The position numbers were made by a program, and so were the translations under genes. Below are positions 33,422 through 44,180 of a DNA stretch of 64,000 nt, piece by piece. The notes beneath the pieces are model-generated. The model had not been told where the DNA came from, ran no database searches, and saw only the letters and a list, made by a program, of their open reading frames with translations. Origin of the DNA: Ziziphus jujuba (Eukaryota; Streptophyta; Magnoliopsida; Rosales; Rhamnaceae); assembly GCF_031755915.1 (NCBI RefSeq), contig NC_083389.1, positions 23,869,001 through 23,933,000 of the forward strand. The letters are read 5' to 3'. The stretch's first letter is position 1. The number at the start of each line of letters is the position of its first letter.

Positions 33422-34071
33422 AGCATCTTAAAGAATATTTCAAAATAAATAGTGAAACTTATAAAATCCCTCTACAACACTCTTTAAATTAGTTTTTATT
33501 TAGCATAGGAAAATGTAAACCAATAGTAGTGCATAGGAAATGTAAGAATATTCTTTTTATTTTATAGTGGTGGAGAGGAAAATGTCATAATAAATAAAAG
33601 TATTAAAAATTTATTGAGTTTGATTATTTATATCTAAAGAATCGAACTTATTTTTTATTTTAATTTATAAATATAAAAAGCTTGTTAGATATTTAAAAAT
33701 AAGAACGGGCTCTTTATTTTAGAGAGAATGAAACTAATAAAAAATTATTAAAAATGCTCTAAGTCTCCAACAGGTTCTCTGTATAGAGAGCCTAATTCAT
33801 TTTCTAAAATTAAATTTTTAATACTTTCTTTTGTTATACTATATTTTAATATTGACCACTAATTAATACAATTATAAAAGAGAATATTCTTACATTTCCT
33901 ATACACTACTATTATTTCACATTTTCCAATGCAAAAAAAAAAAAAAACAAATTTAAAAAGTGTTGTAGGCTTTGTTTTATAAGTTTTACCCTTTTTTTTT
34001 TAGATAAATATTTAAGGTATTTTTTTTAATAAAAATAGATTTTTAAAATAAAAAATATTATTGAAGATGCT
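33422..34071. mobile_element. Foldback MITE (about 650 bp, long inverted arms)
   Basis: The left arm from 33422 (AGCATCTTAAAGAATATT...) is the reverse complement of the right arm ending at 34071 (...GAAGATGCT). The arms pair over roughly 150 bp, for example CATAGGAAATGTAAGAATAT at about 33531 against its complement at about 33886. Flanks TTGAAG (33416-33421) and TTGAGG (34072-34077) differ at one base and may be a worn duplicate. Superfamily not certain. It starts 21 bp after gypsy LTR E ends. Confidence 0.75.
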
Positions 34072-34077
34072 TTGAGG

Positions 34078-36330
34078 ATAAATGAGCTAGGTCAAAAGTA
34101 GTGATATGAATGAAGTCCAACTCATGCATTCAAGGCTTAAAAATATCATTAATTTTCCAAATATATATATATATATATATATGTATTATCATGTTTCATT
34201 ATTTTGGAATAATTAAGTGACCAACCAAAAACATAAAAAATAGAAAAAGAAAGGTGACCACCATTGTCTTTACTACATCTCTCAAGAAATTTCAGATAAA
34301 GACTTAAACTGGACAATTAAACTTTTTGACTTTTGATGACCTCCTCCCTAGTTCAAATTATTAAAATTCTACAATTTTTTTTTTCAATTTGTACTTGAAT
34401 TGTCTATTTTACTCTAACAGTTTCTTTTATTATTTTTAATAAATGTTTTTTTGCTTTTGAACATGATTTATTTATTTATTTATTTTTAAAAAGTCATCTC
34501 TTTATCCCCCCTTGCACGCACATACTCTATCCCTCAATTATATTAAAATAAAACATGTAAGAAAACAAATGGAAAAAGAAAATAATATGTGGATACAATT
34601 TTAATTATTTGAACTTAACGAGTAGATATTGAAACAATTTATCCTCAATTTTAAATTGTTAAATAATTGCCTGGGCCAGCATAGTTTTAAGAAACATATC
34701 ATAAATCTCCATGGTCGAGGGCCCAAACGGTGTTTATTTTTTTTTTTTTAAACAATATCTGCCTTATAAAAAACATCAAAATTAATCTTGGGAAAAAAAC
34801 AAATTGAAGAAGGGAAACGATATCCTCAAATCCAGTGATCTTGAACTAAATTTTTGGGCATGTAAATTGTTCAAGCATTTATTCAGACAAGTACAGGCCC
34901 TGCTGGCTGAAGCCTCTTGGTTCCCTTGTGGCCTCCTTATTTGTCAGCATATTTATGTGTTATTTTCATTCATAAACATCACTAGGCCTTCTGCCATACT
35001 GTTGGGACACCTCACAATAATGGAATTGTTTGCCAACCAAAACCAACCAGGAAAATACTAGGTCAAAAATGCAAAATGAATAAATTATAGACCCTCCTAG
35101 ACCCTTCATCAATATTTTTAAACATTTATATATATATATATATAATTCAATGCGTTATCAAATGTAAACTTTAGTTTTATTAAACTAAAATGTTCCTTAT
35201 TTAAGTCTCAATATATATATATATATATTTGAATCATTTTGACCATCCATCTACTTTGAGATATTTCATATATTCCGTTAAACCATTAAAATTAATACGT
35301 TCTTAAGCAACCAACAAATTAAAAAAAACATATCTCACATATATATGTAGTGCATTAAAGTAAAATGTGTACATATTTGAATGCTTAACTGCATTTATAT
35401 ATATGCATAATTAACATTATGAAAGGTAGGACTAGGAGATGTGGTGCGGGTAATTGAGCTAGTTGCTTGTACTCTTTAAACCCGAGATGTATATATTCAA
35501 CAATATTGTTAATTACAATTGAAAAAATAATATTCAAACTCCAAAATGAAGAAATAAAATACATCACTCAAATTTACACAATAAGATATATGCCTAAATA
35601 TATGTAAACCACGACAGAAGATTGCCATCCATTTCTCAATCTCTGAATACTCTCCATATGACGAAGATATATCAAACTGTATAATATAGATATAACGGGA
35701 TATATCAAATGTAACATTACTATAATCCAAACTAATTAATGCTTCCACTTCCATAAACTTCTTCATCCATGCACTTTCTTCGCCTGCAAATGGAACAAGA
35801 AAAAGAGGGGGGGGGGGGGGGGGGGGGGAAGGCGGAGACCAAATTAAATATGGGTAAAGTAGAATGAAGATGAAGTGCCTCATCATCAAAATATGCATAA
35901 ATAGTATTTCTTAAATTGCAATGCCATTAGTGGCACGCACACTATATATGGACGAAAGCAACAGGTAAAATATCAATGCTTAATTAGCTATGTTAGTTCT
36001 TGTACTATGTTAATAATTATACTTTGGTTATTAAACTTCTTTTTTTTTTTTTTTTTTTTTCGGTGCGATGTTTCTTAAACTATATTTTATCTATTTTTTA
36101 GTAGTTTTATAGTGTACAGTGCACTTAACGCAATATGCATTGGGGTTGTTTGATTTTATAAATTTGTTGTTTTCGTTTTTTGTTGCAGGAAATGTACTGC
36201 ATGCCTTAAAATACTAAAGAATAAAATATAAAAATAATGTAAGGACCAACAATGTATTAAAAATAAAATTTAGGGATTAAAGTGTTAAAAAAATAAATTC
36301 AATTACCATAATGCAAATATGGTCACAGTT
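34078..36330. other. AT-rich intergenic stretch with simple repeats
   Basis: No recognisable gene. Contents are TA repeats (34166-34182, 35131-35144, 35213-35228), a G-run of about 23 at 35807-35828 and a T-run at 36041-36060. Short frames (34804-35061 plus; 35509-35898 minus) have no family motif. The minus frame gets its proline run from the G-tract. Confidence 0.6.
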
Positions 36331-36442
36331 TAGAGACTAATAAAGCAAATAACCCAAAAATAAACTAGTTTTTTCAGCTTGTTCTATATCTTTTGTTACT
36401 ACTTCATTCAAACCTAAATCAGAATCAGAATAAAAGATTGAA

Positions 36443-36786
36443 TTAATTAAATCCGATGCTGCATGGGCATACCTTTCTTCCCATACTAGCGTTAACATTC
36501 GTTGATCCCTTGGATTTGGGATGTCCCACTGCTCTTTCACTTTCAAGAATCAAAGGCTTCCCATGAGAGTGGTCAGGTGGAGGAATTGAGGAGTGGGTTT
36601 CTGGACCTCTATAATCAATTTCATAAATCTCATTGCCTACAGCATCCGATTCCCCTATAATATTCGACCAACCCACCAAAAATATGTTAATTAAATAAAA
36701 AGTATGCTAATTATAATCTATGAAGATTCTTATTGATAATAATTAGTACATATATATGTATGTATATATATACATATGTATGTATG

Positions 36787-36824
<38 letters not shown>

Positions 36825-36912
36825 GCAATGAATATATACCTCCTACATAATAAGGTGCAGAAAGGAGGAGAAGAAATAGAAAGAGGGTGGAGATGGAAGA
36901 TTTGATCTCCAT
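36443..36912 (-). CDS. Putative secreted peptide precursor, two exons
   Basis: The only likely host gene. Exon 1 (36840-36912) encodes MEIKSSISTLFLFLLLLSAP..., a clear signal peptide: basic start then a leucine-rich core. The donor GTATAT follows codon 24 plus one base. Intron 36655-36839 has a CT tract and ends TATAG. Exon 2 (from 36654) continues in frame: GESDAVGNEIYEIDYRGPET, then HSSIPPPDHSHGKPL. The DYRGPETHS...PPP block is, as I recall it, a conserved feature of a small plant secreted-protein family of unknown role. Exon 2 either reads to a stop at 36443 or is spliced again at GTATGC (36471). The total is about 80-95 residues. It would act outside the cell. No stops or frameshifts are needed. 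Confidence 0.6.
36791..36821. repeat. GA/CT microsatellite in the intron of the peptide gene
   Basis: An uninterrupted run of GA dinucleotides (CT on the gene strand), next to a TATG/TACA-type repeat at 36748-36788. It is length-variable by nature and lies inside the intron, so it should not affect the protein. Confidence 0.9.
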
Positions 36913-36974
36913 ATGAAGAAAACAAAAACTTGGTTCTTTCGCTTTATCAGAAGGTATAAAACTTTATTGGTGGG

Positions 36975-36980
36975 TTTATA
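36975..36980 (-). promoter_or_regulatory. Possible TATA box of the peptide gene
   Basis: Minus-strand TATAAA lies 63 bases upstream of the ATG at 36912, and a CCAAT-like sequence is slightly further upstream (CCACCAAT, 36966-36973 complement region). The spacing suits a short 5' untranslated region of about 30 bases. Inferred from position only. Confidence 0.45.
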
Positions 36981-36989
36981 AGGTTGAAC

Positions 36990-38520
36990 AAGATGGAAGG
37001 AGACAGCTTAAATCATGGGCAGGAGAGTGGGTTGGGGGGGTTCACGGGAAGAGGCACCGCAATTGGAGAAGGCAGTTTTTTGTTTTTTGAGGGTATATAT
37101 TTTTTTCAGCTTATGGGATTTAAAACCGTCGCCATCGACACAGCAATAATTTGCGAGGTGCCGATGTGGATGTGTTTGGTTGGAACATTAATTTTTCTGT
37201 AACCATACCATATACCTAAAAACTTTATTTTGCTTTTCAACTTTATTCAACTTTTTTATTAGTTTTTCCATGCACTTATTTTTTTTTTCTTTTTAATATT
37301 ATAAAGGATGAAGTATTCAAGTTCGAAAAACATTATCAATGGATAAGTAAATATTGATGATGAATATTTTAATAGATAAGTAAAATTTAATGCAAACTAA
37401 TAAAATATTATGGTATCATCAATATTTTATAAAAATTAAAATATTTATCAGATTTATTATCAAAGATATAAGTTAAAATATTATTAGTTGACATATTTAT
37501 ATAATTAAAATATAAATAAATAGATTTTTAATTGAATAAGTGCATAAAAATATAAATTAATTAAATACTAACATATCATCTACCACATTATTAGTTAGTA
37601 AATTTGGTAGATATATACTTTAGTAACTTTAGCATTATTAATTATATCAGTTGTTAAATAAATATTATAATTAGTAACATATATGCGTTTTTATTTTCAA
37701 AAAAACATTCTTGTTCTTTTTACCATATATTAAACTAAGGAATGTAATTTACAGAAATTTCAAAAAAAATATGTATTATGTATTAAATTGTGAGGGTTTT
37801 TTTTCTATACATTTTGAAAATACAAAGGTATATGTTCACAATTAAGAAAAGAGAGTGTGAATACAATATTCCATTTTTTAAATAAATATATTTTAATCTA
37901 TATGTATATAACAAATTATGTTGTATATTATTTTTTTCTTAAAGTTGTTTTTAATTGAATCTGGACAGCTCCATGTGTGTATGATTGAGATGTCCTATTG
38001 AGGGACACCACCACTTAGCTCCTTTCACTTAACTTCACATTACTCGCACCTACTCCTTTATTTTGCTTCTTTGTGTCATTAATCTCTTCAGAACTCGTGG
38101 GGAAAAAGAAATATTCTATTATCGTAATTCTCAGAATTTTAGCATCAAACTAATTAAAGTTGTTTATTACAACTTAAATGGATTGGTTTTTTTTTTTTTA
38201 TTTTTATTTTTTATTTTGAAACAAACATAAATGGACTATGAACATGGTTTTGTTTTTAACAAACGATTGCTTATCAAAAACTAAAGAAAACAATAGGATG
38301 TTTAAAGTCTGTTTTCAGAAGTGATAAGTACACATATATTACACACAAATATACAAGAAATCTCTAATCAGCAAATCTTAATTTTATAAAATGACGGATT
38401 CTATCTAACTTTGATTTTAACTTTATAAAATCAAGCTCAATCTATTAGAATTAAATTCAAATATTAATTATTATTTTATTTTATGGTTTGACCGCATGGT
38501 CTGAAACCTCACCTTCTTGC
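36990..38520. other. AT-rich intergenic stretch, no gene seen
   Basis: Highly AT-rich, with T-runs (38189-38199) and no coding pattern. A short plus frame at 36984-37202 lacks any recognisable motif. Confidence 0.6.
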
Positions 38521-38529
38521 CCCTTAGTT

Positions 38530-40440
38530 CGCTTCATTTTCTTCTTCAGTTGATGATATGTTGGAAATGGTCTACGGATCGTGATCTGGCAATGTGATAA
38601 AGGGCAACCACATAGATTTAGGGTTACAATGTCTTTTTAACATCATGATAACCACAGTATATTAGAGCCACAAAGTTCCTTTTGGTTATTTTAGAAACAT
38701 TGATCGCTCTTTTACGTTGATTCACCACCTCAGACAAAAGCCATATGATCGATCTCATATGCAGGCTCCATCCCTTTCCTCCTTCATCTTCATGTTTTCG
38801 TTTAAAGCCCATTCCAACTTGGTCTTTCTCTTCTTTAGCGTTGAAAGATTAGACTGATAATTTTCATGTTGGACTTGAATGCTCTTTTCCAACTTTTTAA
38901 TTTCAATGGTCAAGCTTTCGTTTCTTTTTGGTAGCTTTTGGGCAGCAATTATCATATCTTGTGTGGCATGTAATTCCATCGGAGTTAAATATTAGTCGAC
39001 AAAAGATAAATCATGAAATTTTAAAGGAAAAATACAATACTTATTGAGAAAGTTGTATTGCTTGCTTCATCGCTGAGATCGACTGAGGTCTTCTCTTGCA
39101 CTGGCATAAGGATAAGATACTTGGATTTCCTCGACAGTGGCCATGGTCTTGTGGATTTTCATAATCTTAGTCCTCCCTCTTTCTAGTAGAGGATTTCGAT
39201 CCCCTAAGGACAGATCCACCACCTTGAACAAAGGACTTTTCTCCTTTATCTTGAAGCGTGATTTGTTGGTCAACTAGAACAATAAGAATTGATGGCATCA
39301 AAATTCTTTGACTCATATGGACAGTTCTTCAAGCCTTCTTCTTTTAATTTATGTGCACATTGCGCATGATCCGAGACATTGTGTGTCTAGAAGCCTTCAT
39401 CATTTTGTTCTCTATCATTTGAAGTTGTTTGGGAGTAAGAATTGACCAAAGGTTAGACCATGAGTCAAGAAAGGATCCAAATGTTATGTTAAGTACAATG
39501 TTTTAGCAAGTCAAATTTATCAACTTTTACTTTAGAAACTGAAAACTCAGAATTTTGAGCAACAGTGATACCTATTTGGATGCTAGTTGGATCGGTGTGT
39601 AGTTTGAAGCCATAAAGTTTAATTTGGTGAATATGTTCTCTAAGCTAAGGTCGGGGATTGACTCTAATTGTGCAATTTCTATTTGTTTGTCCTTGATGAA
39701 TGAGATGGACTCCCTTTTAAATGGCAGTTTGAACAATAAAATAAAGCAAAGGTCATAAGACAATTTTATGCAATAAGACTAGATACAAAACTAATATGGC
39801 TTACTAAAATTTAGATTCAATGAACTTTAACTAGCCTAGAATTGAACATGGGGTTGTTTTGTCCCCAAGCTATTTTGACAAGAAAAAGAACTTTGTTTGC
39901 CATCTTTTATTGCTTATGGAGATGTCCAACTATAGCTTTTTGTTATGTCAGCCATTCAATTGAAAACGGTACTTCTCATTAGCATTTTCTTGTGTGGTGC
40001 AATACTTGAGAAGAACCTAATTAAGGTGTGATGGTGATGTCATGAAGCTAGGACGACGAAATGGATAGTCCAACAGGAACCTCCAATAGTTGGGCATAAT
40101 TTAGCCCCGTGCTAGATCAAACTCTATAAAAGGAATAAATGGATGATAGAATGGACCTAAAAGTGGAGGCCAAGTTTGAAAGGCAGCACATGGAAGTAGG
40201 TGACACCTCCATGATAGGAAAGAGCAAATTTGTCTTCGTTGCATGGTTGAGGAAGATGTTCCAAATGCGGTATTTATTCTCAATTTTAGTCAACGTAAGG
40301 GGTGAGCTTATCCTAGACCTTTTCACGGTGGGATTATTTATGTCTTCCACCTTTTGGTGTTGGAAAACAACAGCTCCCATAAGGGCATGAGATACGAGGC
40401 TTGTCATTTAGGCTTCTCTACCGCAACCTCAATATTGGAA
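38530..40440 (-). pseudogene. Degenerate transposon-like coding region with coiled coil
   Basis: Minus-strand fragments share one direction and spacing. Near 40060-40130: FIEFDLARG, stop, IMPNYWRFLL. Near 39880-39930: NKRWQTKFFFLSK. These recall the putative gypsy-type transposon domain (Transposase_28: ...PNSWRF..., then WK..FFFV). Further on, 38755-38979 is a strongly heptad-like, charged segment (LTIEIKKLEKSIQVQHENYQ) expected to form a coiled coil, as is common after that domain. 39067-39273 and 40117-40407 are other open pieces without a match. No single frame is intact. The assignment rests on short motifs only. Confidence 0.4.
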
Positions 40441-40479
40441 GTCTTAGCAATGAAGCTTGTGGTAATATGAGTACAAGTA

Positions 40480-40720
40480 TTATCTATGAAAAATACTAAA
40501 GAATCAATGAAATAACTGAAGGTAAATCACATTTATTGAACATACAAGGTACATAAATATTTACAATGGATATGAGGCTTATCCAAAGCCTTTACACAGT
40601 TACCAGATAAAGACAGACACTAGAGCTAATATATCAAAGTACGTAAAGATACATAATACAGCTAATAGGATAATGCACAGCTATTCGTAAACCTGTTGGG
40701 CATCATTATTTGATACTTTA
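40480..40720 (-). repeat. Probable 3' LTR part of a copia element
   Basis: Directly downstream (minus strand) of copia RNase H and a long G-run comes TGATAAAGTATCAAATAATG, with an AATAAA signal at about 40534 (minus). This order fits polypurine tract then LTR. The outer end is not certain. Confidence 0.5.
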
Positions 40721-41262
40721 TCATCACCCCCCCCCCCCCCCCCCCCCCCCCCAAAAAAAAGCAAAATGGGGGAGGGACAACATTGAGCTTGTCTCGAAGA
40801 AGTCTAAACCGAGCAGTAGACAGTGTTTTAGTGAAGATATCAGCAATTTGCTCAACAGTAGGAATATAACGCACATCTAGTTGCTTTTTTTTTTTTTTTT
40901 AACTTTATGCTGAATCAAATGAACATCGATTTCAATGTGCTTTGTGTGACTATGGAATATAAGATTACCAGCCAGGGACCCGGTGCCCATATTGTCACAC
41001 TAAAGAACAGGGGTAGCGGAGGATAATATTTGTAACTCCTGCAGTAATTGTTGAATGCAAGAAATTTTAACTACAGCAAGTGCAAGAGCTCTGTACTAGG
41101 ACTTGGTGCTGGAGTGAGCCACTACATTCTGCTTTCTTGAAGACTAGGAAACAAGTGTATTGCCGAAAAAGATACAATGGCCACTAGTTGATTTGCGATC
41201 ATCAAGATTGGATGCCCAATCGGCATCAAATGTATAGAGAAATTTAAAAGAAGAAGAAGAAG
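40721..41262 (-). pseudogene. Ty1/copia RNase H, C-terminal part
   Basis: Minus-strand copia RNase [21 protein letters not shown] near 41180-41235, then SSRKQNVVAHSSTKS, then ALAVVKISCIQQLLQELQ. The end is in an open frame at 40662-40874: YIPTVEQIADIFTKTLSTAR, then LRDKLNV. These are standard landmarks of the end of copia Pol. Stops are present (for example S-stop-YRAL where relatives read S-E-Y-R-A-L). Only the last part of the element is here; nothing upstream was found past the GAA repeat at 41250. Confidence 0.82.
40727..40752. repeat. Poly(C)/poly(G) run
   Basis: About 26 consecutive C (G on the element strand) followed by A-rich sequence, lying where the copia polypurine tract should be. 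It probably grew by slippage from that tract. Length may be unreliable in sequencing. Confidence 0.85.
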
Positions 41263-41283
41263 AAGAAGAAGAATAAGAAGATG
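41249..41283. repeat. GAA microsatellite
   Basis: About ten GAA units with one AAT-type interruption, at the broken end of the copia fragment. Confidence 0.88.
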
Positions 41284-41828
41284 AGAAGATCGATTATTTG
41301 CTAATAAGAAACTACTTTTAGTAATATGACGCTCTTGGTGGGTTTTTTAGCCTCATCACCATTATATAAATCTTATATATCCTAATGCGTGTATGTTTGG
41401 AGCTTTGATTTAGAATCTATAGTTTTCATCTACGAAATTTTCTTATGCTAGCATCGATATGTTCCTTTCTTATTTTATTTCAAAGAGTGAAGAGGCGATA
41501 TGTTAGGTATTTAGGATATTGAAATTTGCTTAAAAATTATATAATTATTACCATAAAATTTAATTTTATATTTCATATTCTTGCAGCAAATTAAATGGCC
41601 TGATTGGGTTTGACTGCAAAGAAATTAATGAGAAAAAAAAAAAAGTTGGTTTCAGGATTGATGGTGTCGTTGGAAATGTTACATATGGTCTTTATTTTTT
41701 ATTAGTTGCTATGTTTTATGGTTAAACATTATAGTGAAAAAAATATTTTAATGATTTTTTTTTTCAAGAAGAAAAAAGTTAATTGATAAATATATTCAAG
41801 TGATATAAATTGCACTAATAAACTTAGG
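41284..41828. other. AT-rich stretch, nothing recognised
   Basis: No coding pattern or repeat structure noticed between the GAA repeat and the Harbinger-like frame. Confidence 0.55.
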
Positions 41829-42101
41829 ATGAATAGACATGCATTTACAAAGTTGTGTGCTATGCTTCAAATAATAGGAGGTTTCAATGCCACAAAACAA
41901 AAGTTAGTAGATGAACAAGTTGCAATGTTTTTACATATTCTATCACATTTTATAAAAGAATGGGTCATAAAACACCAATTTAGACGTTCAACAGAAACAA
42001 TTACCAAACATTTCAATATTGTTTTGAATGTTACAATACAACTACAAGCAGAGCAACTAAAGAAGCCAAATATAAAATATAAAGAACTCCTAAACATATA
42101 A
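41829..42101 (+). pseudogene. PIF/Harbinger transposase-like fragment, N-terminal domain
   Basis: A 90-codon open frame: MNRHAFTKLCAMLQIIGGF, then VDEQVAMFLHILSHFIKEWV, then FRRSTETITKHFNIVLN. This is the helix-turn-helix-like N-terminal domain (DUF8040 type) found before the DDE nuclease in plant PIF/Harbinger transposases and their domesticated relatives. It ends LNI-stop, and no DDE domain follows; a solo gypsy LTR starts at 42133. Without the nuclease it could not transpose. The frame carries no internal stop, unlike its neighbours, but it is short. Confidence 0.7.
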
Positions 42102-42132
42102 AGAAAAGTAACTACGAGATTAAGAGATTCTC

Positions 42133-43263
42133 TGATGTGATTCTGTTCGAACCCGTACAACCGACAACTCGCTGGGTTGTTAATCCGATACAGATGAAGA
42201 CCGGACCAATCACTAGGGCTCAAGCTAATAGGTTTAGGGATAAATTTGCTGCCTTTATCCAGGGGGTAATTCAATCTTAAGAGCACTTGTCCATACTCGA
42301 AGATCTAAGACCTATTTTGGGCATACAAGTTGTGGAAGCCGATACGGACACGGATAGCAGTTTTTGTGTATTTAAGGAGTCTGGGTAGCAAGAAATGGTT
42401 CCAAATATTTATGGATTCAATAAATATCACTAAGAGGTCATGGAAACAAGTCAAGACAGAAGTAAAACCAACTTGTACGGACTTGTACGAACAGCTTCAA
42501 AATTTGGCCGAAAATTGCTATATTGCTCGCTGGCTTTACTGTATTTTATTGAGTTGGCTTTTTCTCTTTCCTCCAAGCAAGGGAAACATGTGGGACTCCA
42601 TAATAATCCTATTTGGCATCCTAAAAAGCATATAGAAGCTGATTTGGAGCTCAAATTGGTCAAAGATTGATCAAAGTCAACTTAGTCAAAAAGCTAGTAT
42701 TTTAGTTTCCTAATTTGATTTCTACTTTTTGTTTTAGTAAATTACGTTTACTTTTGGTTTTTATTTATATATTTTCTGAAAAAATAAGTTTAGGTAAGAT
42801 ATTATTTTATTATTTTCATTGTAAATTAATTAATTTCTAATTCAAAATAAAGGAATTAATTAATCTAAATTAGATTAGGAAAGGGTGTGAAATTAGGCAA
42901 TTTCCTAATTGGATTCTATGTTGGCTGACATTTCCTAATCCTTTTATGGTTTTATTTTGTTCATTCAAAGCCTATTTAAAGGCTTATTTTCAATGAGAAA
43001 TCAGCTTGAATTTTATACAGAAAATTATTTATGAGATTGAATTCTCTTTGTTCTTTTGAACATCTAAAACACCATTAGTACATGAGTGTTTTAGTTTGAC
43101 TTATCAATAGGCCTTCCATCACTTATTGTGGCATCTTCATTATATACCAAGATTTCTATTCACAGGTTGGTTAGGGGTTAAGGTGGCTATTAGAACTTGA
43201 ACATAATTAGATTCGGGCTATTATAATATGGGTATAGGAGCAGGTCATCCTAGATTCGTATCA
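42133..43263 (+). mobile_element. Solo LTR of the gypsy family (1131 bp, TSD TTCTC)
   Basis: Runs from TGATGTGATTCTG to AGATTCGTATCA, with a perfect 5 bp duplicate TTCTC at 42128-42132 and 43264-43268. No primer site follows, so this is a genuine solo LTR. The Pol-tail region (ITRAQANRFRDKFAAFIQ) is readable with stops. The TATA-like TATTTAAAGGC is at 42973-42983. Confidence 0.93.
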
Positions 43264-43268
43264 TTCTC

Positions 43269-44180
43269 AATAGATAATGGCTCTTCCAAGGAAATATAAA
43301 GTTTCGGGGTTTTCAAAAACTTCAAACCCTAAAACTTCTCTCTATGAAAAATCTTTCTCTTTTTAAACTGTGGTGTCTCGTAATTACTACTTCCTTTCTA
43401 GGTAGATTGATAGCTTTTCCTTTTTAGGTAAATATATATAGCCATTAGTCAAGAGCATCTTTAATCTTTACCTTAGACAGCTAAATCTCCACTCTTTGTT
43501 CTTGATCACAAGGCTATCTTCAAAATTACTCACATGCAAGTAATATGACCCTTTAGTGATCTAACCTTGACCAACCAAATTCAATATTTAAGCTTTGTGA
43601 AGGCTACTCATGAGTAGACTAAAGGAAAATGACATGGGCATAACACAAAAGATGGCAGGCAGGTCTTTCTTCCTTCATTTCTTGACTAAAGATGGCATGT
43701 CACCAATGTTAGTGAGTTTTTCCTCCTGAATGCTCCATTTTGGGATGTACACCTCGTCAAATTAAATGGGCATGCCATTTCTAGCTTTTATAGGGCTTTA
43801 TCTTCATACCTCTAGCTTAACTCTCAAAAAATCACTCCAAATAGCTCAAAAACTTTAATAATTTATGAATAATCTTCAAAAACCATAACTGAAGCTTTTC
43901 CTATAAAAGGAGAACAAAACACATGGAAAAAATAAATTAGAAGCTTGAGAAATCAGACAAATAATTAAGTTTAGATAGGTAAATTAGTGAGTAAAATACT
44001 CACTAACCAAGAATTAATTTTACATGCAATGTCTCATCATTAGTTATTTAACTTTGGTTAACTATTTATTTTTTGGGTAATTAGCACATATCTTCCTTGA
44101 ATTATACATGATTTGGCACTTTAGTCCCTAAATTGTTTTTGGCATTTTAATCCTTAAACTCAATTTTCTCTTGCACAAAT
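43269..44180. other. Non-coding stretch, nothing recognised
   Basis: Continues the sequence interrupted at 42132. No frame with recognisable motifs, no clear repeat ends. Confidence 0.5.

Noticed and set aside
34804..35061. 85-codon plus-strand frame
   Set aside because: No family motif, no signal or domain, and AT-rich non-coding surroundings.
35509..35898. 129-codon minus-strand frame near the peptide gene
   Set aside because: Its proline stretch comes from a G-homopolymer and the rest resembles AT-rich noise. No splice link to the peptide gene is convincing.
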